Assembly (NCBI GenBank): GCA_002840785.1
Contig: PHCH01000020.1
Span: 1 to 36,615 of the forward strand
Source of the DNA: Betaproteobacteria bacterium HGW-Betaproteobacteria-4
GTDB taxonomy: Bacteria; Pseudomonadota; Gammaproteobacteria; Burkholderiales; Rhodocyclaceae
Direction: 5' to 3'
DNA length: 36,615 bases
Under the pieces are notes generated by a model that saw nothing but the letters and a program-made list of their open reading frames with translations, made no database searches and was not told the DNA's origin. Made by a program: the position numbers and the translations under genes. Below, piece after piece: positions 32,400 through 36,615 of the stretch (its first letter is position 1; each line of letters opens with the position of its first letter).

Positions 32400-33109
32400 C
32401 CGCTCCCCTCGTTTTTCTCCCTGGCTGGTGCGTTGGCCGCGGCCCGCTCAATGCTACGGTCAACCGGATAAATGGGCAGATTTTCGATTTGCCCGGCTAC
32501 GGCAGCGCCCCGCTGATCACCGATTTTGATGCCGCGGCCGACGACATTGCGGCCCGCCTGCAGCCCGGCACGACGCTGGCCGGCTGGTCGCTCGGCGCCC
32601 AACTGGCGCTGGCCGTCGCCGCCCGCCATCCGGACAAGGTCGGCAAACTCGTTCTCGTCGCCGGCACGACCTCCTTCGTCCAACGCGAGGGCTGGCCGCA
32701 CGCCATGCCGCCGGGTACGCTCGCTGAATTCGCCACCGGCGTCGCCGCCGATGTCGAAGCCATGCTGCCGCGCTTCGTCGGCGGCTTCAATCGCGGCGAC
32801 GCCCGTGCCAAGGCCGTCACCCTCGAACTGCTCCAACTGGCCGACCCGCGCCCGTCCGGCGAAGTCCTGGCGACCGGCCTCAACTGGCTGCGCGACATCG
32901 ATCTGCGCGACCTCGCGCCACAGGTCAAGGCGCCGACCCTGCTCATCCACGGCGCCGCCGATCCGCTCATGCCGCTGGGCGCCGCCGAAGCCCTTGCCGC
33001 CCTGATTCCCGGCGCCAAGCTGGCCGTCTTCGACGACTGCGCCCACGCCCCCTTCATGTCCCGGCCGGACGATTTCGTCGCCACCGTGCTCCAATTCCTG
33101 AATGACTAG
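32396..33109 (+). CDS. bioH: Pimeloyl-ACP methyl ester carboxylesterase
   Basis: 237-residue alpha/beta hydrolase that releases pimeloyl-ACP from its methyl ester in the BioC-BioH pathway. Start APLVFLPGWCVGRGPL (LPGW is typical), nucleophile elbow GWSLGAQ (Ser65), LIHGAADPLMP (catalytic Asp) and DDCAHAPF (catalytic His). Residues 19-26 (NATVNRIN) are encoded by a dispersed-repeat copy, in the loop where homologues are variable, just before FDLPGYG. Overlaps bioF by four bases and bioC by eight. Confidence 0.93.
   Translation: MTAPLVFLPGWCVGRGPLNATVNRINGQIFDLPGYGSAPLITDFDAAADDIAARLQPGTTLAGWSLGAQLALAVAARHPDKVGKLVLVAGTTSFVQREGWPHAMPPGTLAEFATGVAADVEAMLPRFVGGFNRGDARAKAVTLELLQLADPRPSGEVLATGLNWLRDIDLRDLAPQVKAPTLLIHGAADPLMPLGAAEALAALIPGAKLAVFDDCAHAPFMSRPDDFVATVLQFLND
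32453..32480 (+). repeat. Dispersed repeat, copy 8 (in frame inside bioH)
   Basis: GCTACGGTCAACCGG followed by ATAAATGGGCAG. Exact core with a diverged tail. Encodes ATVNRINGQ. Confidence 0.75.
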
Positions 33110-33863
33110 ACCGTCCAAGGCGCGCATCCGGCAGTCCTTCGAGCGCGCCGCCCCGACCTACGACAGCGCCGCCGACATCCAGCGCCGCATCTGCCTGCAA
33201 CTGGCCGACGGCCTGCCGGCCATCGCCCCGGCCCGCCTGCTCGATGCCGGCTGCGGCACCGGTTTTGCCCAGGCCGACCTGCTCACCCGCTTCCCGGAGG
33301 CCCACGCTGTCGCCCTCGACCTCTCGCCGGCCATGCTCGACCGGGTCTGCGCGCCGTGCTGCCGCATCGCCGGCGATCTCGAACACCTGCCGCTGTCAGA
33401 TGCCAGCCTCGATCTTTACTGGTCCAGCCTCGCCGTCCAGTGGTGCGACCTCGCCACGGCGCTGCGCGAAGCCCACCGCACGCTGCGCCCGGCTGGCCTG
33501 GTCGCCCTGGCCAGCCTCGGCCCGGCCACCTTCCACGAACTTCGCCACGCCTTTGCCGACGTCGACAGCTACCGGCACACGCTGAGTTTCCACAGCGTCG
33601 AGGAAATCCGCAAAATCGCCGTCAATCTTGGCTTTGCTACGGTCAACCCGAAAAAAAGCACAAAAATCGCGCACTACCCGGACTTCAAGACCCTGCTCCG
33701 GGCCGTCAAGGCCATCGGCGCCAACCAGCTCGGCGACGGCCGGCGCACCAGCCTCATGAGCCGCGCCACCTTCCAGCGCGCCGAGGCCGCCTACGAACAA
33801 CTGCGCACCCCGGCCGGCCTGCCGCTGACCTACGACGTGATTTATCTCTACGCCAGCAAATGA
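33102..33863 (+). CDS. bioC: Malonyl-ACP O-methyltransferase
   Basis: 253 residues; SAM-dependent methylation of malonyl-ACP, starting pimelate synthesis on the fatty-acid machinery. N-terminus [20 protein letters not shown] (typical BioC), SAM motif [46 protein letters not shown] and [12 protein letters not shown]. The segment [18 protein letters not shown] (about 178-195) includes a repeat copy immediately before the conserved HYPD, with no obvious length change. Ten bases separate it from bioD. Confidence 0.94.
   Translation: MTRPSKARIRQSFERAAPTYDSAADIQRRICLQLADGLPAIAPARLLDAGCGTGFAQADLLTRFPEAHAVALDLSPAMLDRVCAPCCRIAGDLEHLPLSDASLDLYWSSLAVQWCDLATALREAHRTLRPAGLVALASLGPATFHELRHAFADVDSYRHTLSFHSVEEIRKIAVNLGFATVNPKKSTKIAHYPDFKTLLRAVKAIGANQLGDGRRTSLMSRATFQRAEAAYEQLRTPAGLPLTYDVIYLYASK
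33636..33668 (+). repeat. Dispersed repeat, copy 9 (in frame inside bioC)
   Basis: GCTACGGTCAACCCG followed by AAAAAAAGCACAAAAATC. One core mismatch; the A-rich tail is conserved. Encodes [11 protein letters not shown]. Confidence 0.75.
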
Positions 33864-33873
33864 GCGCCCAACA

Positions 33874-34539
33874 ATGAGCCCCGCCTATTTCCTGACCGGC
33901 ACCGACACCGAAATCGGCAAGACCTTCATCACCTGCGCCCTGCTCCACCGCGCCGGGCTGGATGGCCTCAAAGCAATCGGCCTCAAGCCCATCGCTGCCG
34001 GCACCGATGGCGCCGGCCTCAACGATGACGTCGAAGCCATCCGTGCCGCCAGCAACGTCGAACTGCCGCGCCAGATCATCAACCCCTATTGCTTCAAACC
34101 GGCCATCGCCCCGCACATCGCGGCGGCCGAAGCCGGCGTGAGCATCGAATTCGGGCCGATCCGGGCAAGTTGCGACGCGGCCCGACAGCAGGCCGACCTC
34201 GTCATCGTCGAAGGCGTCGGTGGATTTTGTGTGCCCCTGAGTGGTGACCGGAACACCGCCGATCTGGCCGTCGACCTGGGCTTGCCGGTCATTCTCGTCG
34301 TCGGCATGCGCCTCGGCTGCATCAACCACGCGCTGCTCACGGCCGAAGCCATCGCCGCCCGCGGCCTGAGGCTGGTCGGCTGGGTGGCCAACCGCATCGA
34401 TCCGGCCATGTCGCGTTTCGTTGAAAATCTGGCCACGCTGCAAACGCTGCTACCGGCCCCGCTGCTCGGTGTCGTGCCGCACGGGCCGCAAGACGGCGCC
34501 GTCGGCGCCGCCGCTTTCCTCAAACTACCCGGCGCTTAA
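33874..34539 (+). CDS. bioD: Dethiobiotin synthetase
   Basis: 221 residues; ATP-dependent carboxylation and ring closure of DAPA to dethiobiotin. P-loop GTDTEIGKT (9-17), KPIAAGTD (substrate lysine), [39 protein letters not shown] and GWVANRIDP. Last gene of the bioF-H-C-D run. Its 3' end overlaps that of the convergent HPt gene by 15 bases. bioB is not in the window. Confidence 0.96.
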   Translation: MSPAYFLTGTDTEIGKTFITCALLHRAGLDGLKAIGLKPIAAGTDGAGLNDDVEAIRAASNVELPRQIINPYCFKPAIAPHIAAAEAGVSIEFGPIRASCDAARQQADLVIVEGVGGFCVPLSGDRNTADLAVDLGLPVILVVGMRLGCINHALLTAEAIAARGLRLVGWVANRIDPAMSRFVENLATLQTLLPAPLLGVVPHGPQDGAVGAAAFLKLPGA

Positions 34540-34863
34540 AACCGCCGCAATTTCCCGCAGACGCTGCTGCAAGCCGTCCACCGCCGCGGCCTGATCGGCG
34601 ACCAGTCCATCGCGCGCCCGCAGTTCGACCGCAAAGGCCTCGGCCGCACCGGCCTCATCGGAAAACGTCGCCAGCAAGCCTTTGACCGTATGGGCCTCGC
34701 GACGCAGCACCTCCGCATCGCCCGAGGCCAGGGCCGTGGCCAGAGCGGTGCAGTTGTTGTCGACATCCTGGACAAACATGTCGACCATCATCGCGAAAAT
34801 TTCCTCATCGCCCCCCAGGCGCTCGAGAATCGACGCCTTGTCCAACACGAAAAGCCCTGCCAT
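34525..34863 (-). CDS. Stand-alone HPt phosphotransfer protein
   Basis: 112 residues from the ATG at 34863, chosen because GGAG lies six bases upstream; two in-frame ATGs at 34869 and 34875 are too close to it. Four-helix HPt domain: [36 protein letters not shown] and the phospho-histidine motif [12 protein letters not shown] (His58). It lies 53 bases downstream of the HD-GYP regulator gene on the same strand, so probably the same operon. It could shuttle phosphate between a hybrid kinase and the HD-GYP regulator. Confidence 0.88.
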   Translation of the reverse strand: MAGLFVLDKASILERLGGDEEIFAMMVDMFVQDVDNNCTALATALASGDAEVLRREAHTVKGLLATFSDEAGAAEAFAVELRARDGLVADQAAAVDGLQQRLREIAAVLSAG

Positions 34864-34916
34864 ATTCATCTCCATGCAGGCCGCCTGCCGAAGCAGGAAA
34901 TCGGCTGAAATCAAAC

Positions 34917-35969
34917 TCAGATCTGTGGCATCTCTTCGTCGCGGAAGCGCTGGCGGATGTCCAGCACATGCTCCCAGCCGGCCAGGAAAGCCTCGACGCA
35001 CATCGGATCGAAATGCTTGCCGCGCCCCTCTTCAAGAAACTTGCAGGCATCGTCCAGCGACCACGCCCGCTTGTAAGGACGCTCGGACGTCAGCGCATCG
35101 AACACGTCGGCCACCGCCACGATGCGGCCGAACAGCGGAATCTGATGGCCTTTGAGGCCATGCGGATAACCCGTCCCATCGTATTTTTCGTGATGCGAGA
35201 TCGCCACCTCGGCACCGGCCTGAATGACTTCCGAACGGCTGTCCTTGAGTAGCTCCTGCCCCAGCCTGGCATGCCCTTTCATGACCTCGAACTCTTCCGG
35301 CGTCAGCTTGCCCGGCTTGAGCAGGATGTAGTCGGGAATGCCGATCTTGCCGACGTCGTGCATCGGCGCCGCCTCGAGAATCAGCTTCTGCTGGGCCAGA
35401 CTCAGATCGAGGCCGAGGGCAATGATCTGGGAATAATGCGCCATGCGCTGGATGTGGGCGCCGGTTTCCGGATCGCGGAATTCAGCCGCCCGCGAAATGC
35501 GAAAAATCAGCTCCTTCTCGCGCTCGCGGATTTCAGCCGTGCGCTCCTCGACCAGCGCCGACAAATGTTCGGCCCGATCGGCCAGGTATTTCTGACCAGT
35601 ACGCAGCGACAACATGTTGCGGGCCCGGGCTGAAAACTCGATGCGGTCGATCGGCTTGGTCAGGAAGTCATTGGCGCCGCCAAGCAGGGCATCGTAACGA
35701 ACATCCTTCTGGTCGTTGGCGGTGATCATCAGCACTGGAATCTCGTTGCGACCGTGCAGGGCGCGGAAGGCGCTGATGAATTTGAGGCCGTCCATGTCCG
35801 GCATCATGTAATCGACAATGACCAGATCCGGCACGTTGCTGCGGCACCACTCGAGCGCCGCCACCGGATGCTCGAACAAGGTCGGGCTACAGTCGCCCAG
35901 TTTGAGCACCAAGGCCTTGATCAGCGTCAGGTTGATGTCGCTGTCATCAATGATCAGGACGTTGTGCAT
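34917..35969 (-). CDS. Response regulator with HD-GYP c-di-GMP phosphodiesterase domain
   Basis: 350 residues from the ATG at 35969, preceded by GGGGAG. REC domain 1-120 with IIDDSD and D53 (LVIVDYMMPDMDG), K in LTKPIDR; a coiled coil about 125-158 (LADRAEHLSALVEERTAEIR); HD-GYP domain about 160-345 with PETGAHIQRMAHYS, MHDVGKIGIPD (H204-D205), HHEKYDGTGYP (GYP 267-269) and VADVFDALTSERPYK. All metal ligands I can place are present, so c-di-GMP hydrolysis is likely. RpfG-like architecture. A longer frame upstream overlaps the divergent yciB-like gene and is rejected. Confidence 0.94.
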   Translation of the reverse strand: MHNVLIIDDSDINLTLIKALVLKLGDCSPTLFEHPVAALEWCRSNVPDLVIVDYMMPDMDGLKFISAFRALHGRNEIPVLMITANDQKDVRYDALLGGANDFLTKPIDRIEFSARARNMLSLRTGQKYLADRAEHLSALVEERTAEIREREKELIFRISRAAEFRDPETGAHIQRMAHYSQIIALGLDLSLAQQKLILEAAPMHDVGKIGIPDYILLKPGKLTPEEFEVMKGHARLGQELLKDSRSEVIQAGAEVAISHHEKYDGTGYPHGLKGHQIPLFGRIVAVADVFDALTSERPYKRAWSLDDACKFLEEGRGKHFDPMCVEAFLAGWEHVLDIRQRFRDEEMPQI

Positions 35970-36007
35970 GAACTCCCCTGCTTGCCGGATAGTTGTTTTC
36001 CGCAGTA

Positions 36008-36013
36008 TATAAT
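36008..36013 (+). promoter_or_regulatory. TATAAT eight bases before the YciB-like gene
   Basis: Exact TATAAT, then GCCCCGCC and ATG at 36022; no Shine-Dalgarno sequence. A weak TTGCCG lies 20 bases further upstream. Predicts a leaderless or very short-leader transcript. Confidence 0.45.
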
Positions 36014-36021
36014 GCCCCGCC

Positions 36022-36615
36022 ATGAAACTGCTCTTCGACCTCTTCCCTGTCATTCTCTTCTTCGCCACCTTCAAGTACGCGGAAAAGAGCCCCGAACTCG
36101 CGGCCGGCTGGATGGGCTCGCTGCTTGGCTTCGTCCCAGACGACGCCAAGATGGCGCCGATCCTGCTCGCCACCGTCGTCGTCATCGTCGCCACCGTCGC
36201 CCAGATCGTCTGGGTGCACTTCCGGCACGGCAAGGTCGACAAGATGCTCTGGGTCAGCCTCGTCCTCGTCGCCGTCTTCGGCGGCCTGACCCTGGCCTTC
36301 CAGAACGAAGCCTTCATCAAGTGGAAACCGACCATCCTGTACTGGGTTTTCGCCGGCAGCATGGCCTTCAGCGCCTACGTGCTCAAAAAGAATGCCATCA
36401 AGGCCATGCTCGGCGAGCAACTGACGCTGCCCGAGCCGGTCTGGGCCAGGGTCAACCTGTCCTGGATCGCCTTTTTCCTGGTCATGGGCGCCCTCAACCT
36501 GATCATCGCCTTCAATTTCTCGACCGATACCTGGGTCAATTTCAAACTGTTCGGCGGCATGGGCCTGATGCTCGTCTTCGTGCTCGGCCAGGGCATGCTG
36601 CTCTCTAAATACGTT
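36022..36615 (+). CDS. yciB: YciB/septation protein A-family membrane protein (partial, 3' end outside window)
   Basis: 198 codons are visible, starting [20 protein letters not shown], the hallmark N-terminus of YciB/IspZ (PF04279), an inner-membrane protein affecting cell envelope synthesis and division. Hydrophobic segments: about 5-17, 47-66, 77-93, 104-120, 150-168 and 175-193. Other family features are [37 protein letters not shown] and [11 protein letters not shown]. The frame is open at the window edge, so the C-terminus is missing. Divergent from the HD-GYP regulator gene. Confidence 0.93.
   Translation, partial: MKLLFDLFPVILFFATFKYAEKSPELAAGWMGSLLGFVPDDAKMAPILLATVVVIVATVAQIVWVHFRHGKVDKMLWVSLVLVAVFGGLTLAFQNEAFIKWKPTILYWVFAGSMAFSAYVLKKNAIKAMLGEQLTLPEPVWARVNLSWIAFFLVMGALNLIIAFNFSTDTWVNFKLFGGMGLMLVFVLGQGMLLSKYV

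Noticed and set aside
16326..33668. The dispersed repeats as a CRISPR array or insertion-sequence ends
   Set aside because: Spacing is kilobases rather than regular short spacers, there are no cas genes, and no transposase or paired terminal inverted repeats flank the copies.

Overview
The window looks like a chromosomal segment of a free-living betaproteobacterium of the Rhodocyclales (Dechloromonas/Azonexus-like). This is inferred from the GC-rich, tightly packed genes, the bioA/F/H/C/D set, an AcnB-type aconitase, a DUF2863-family gene, a group 2-type [NiFe]-hydrogenase pair and an unusual density of c-di-GMP and phosphorelay proteins. No taxonomic marker gene is present, so the genus is a guess.

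Layout. (a) 1-1902: 5' part of acnB, minus strand, running off the left edge. (b) 2253-5795: a plus-strand operon encoding an acetolactate-synthase-like ThDP enzyme, a 34-residue peptide with a strong ribosome binding site, and two short citrate-synthase-fold proteins that both appear to have lost catalytic histidines. A perfect CRP-type site lies upstream and an intrinsic terminator downstream. (c) 5966-13238: a TonB-dependent receptor, a periplasmic ABC-type binding protein without a permease, and a 1342-residue membrane hybrid kinase ending in GGDEF-EAL, nearly abutting and probably co-transcribed. (d) 13434-17343: a lipoprotein, a minus-strand dusC - trmB-like - CxxC-protein operon with 4-base overlaps, a PIN-domain protein and a lipoprotein alpha/beta hydrolase. 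(e) 17624-23185: a three-gene overlapping operon of group 2-type [NiFe]-hydrogenase small subunit, large subunit, and a 1039-residue protein that fuses a complete hydrogenase maturation peptidase domain to a PAS/hybrid histidine kinase/REC/REC/HPt chain. (f) 23249-25141: a frameshifted yaaA and, divergently, a DUF2863 gene lacking its normal start. (g) 25141-34539: biotin genes bioA, then bioF-H-C-D, separated by a two-gene sensor kinase / GGDEF-EAL regulator operon and a DUF2971 gene. (h) 34525-36615: a minus-strand HD-GYP regulator and HPt protein, and the start of a YciB-type membrane protein.

The two most unusual items are the peptidase-kinase fusion beside the hydrogenase, and a dispersed repeat. 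The repeat has the 12-base core ACGGTCAACCGG, usually followed by two A-rich blocks. It occurs nine times (seven exact cores), both between genes and inside five coding sequences without breaking frame; four of the coding copies use the same reading frame. Its architecture resembles DNA-uptake signal sequences, which is a hypothesis only.

Functionally the window is dominated by signalling. Three c-di-GMP proteins (two GGDEF-EAL, one HD-GYP), three histidine kinases and a stand-alone HPt protein suggest that external solutes, and possibly hydrogen, are wired into second-messenger control. The biotin genes are ordinary metabolism interrupted by a signalling insert.
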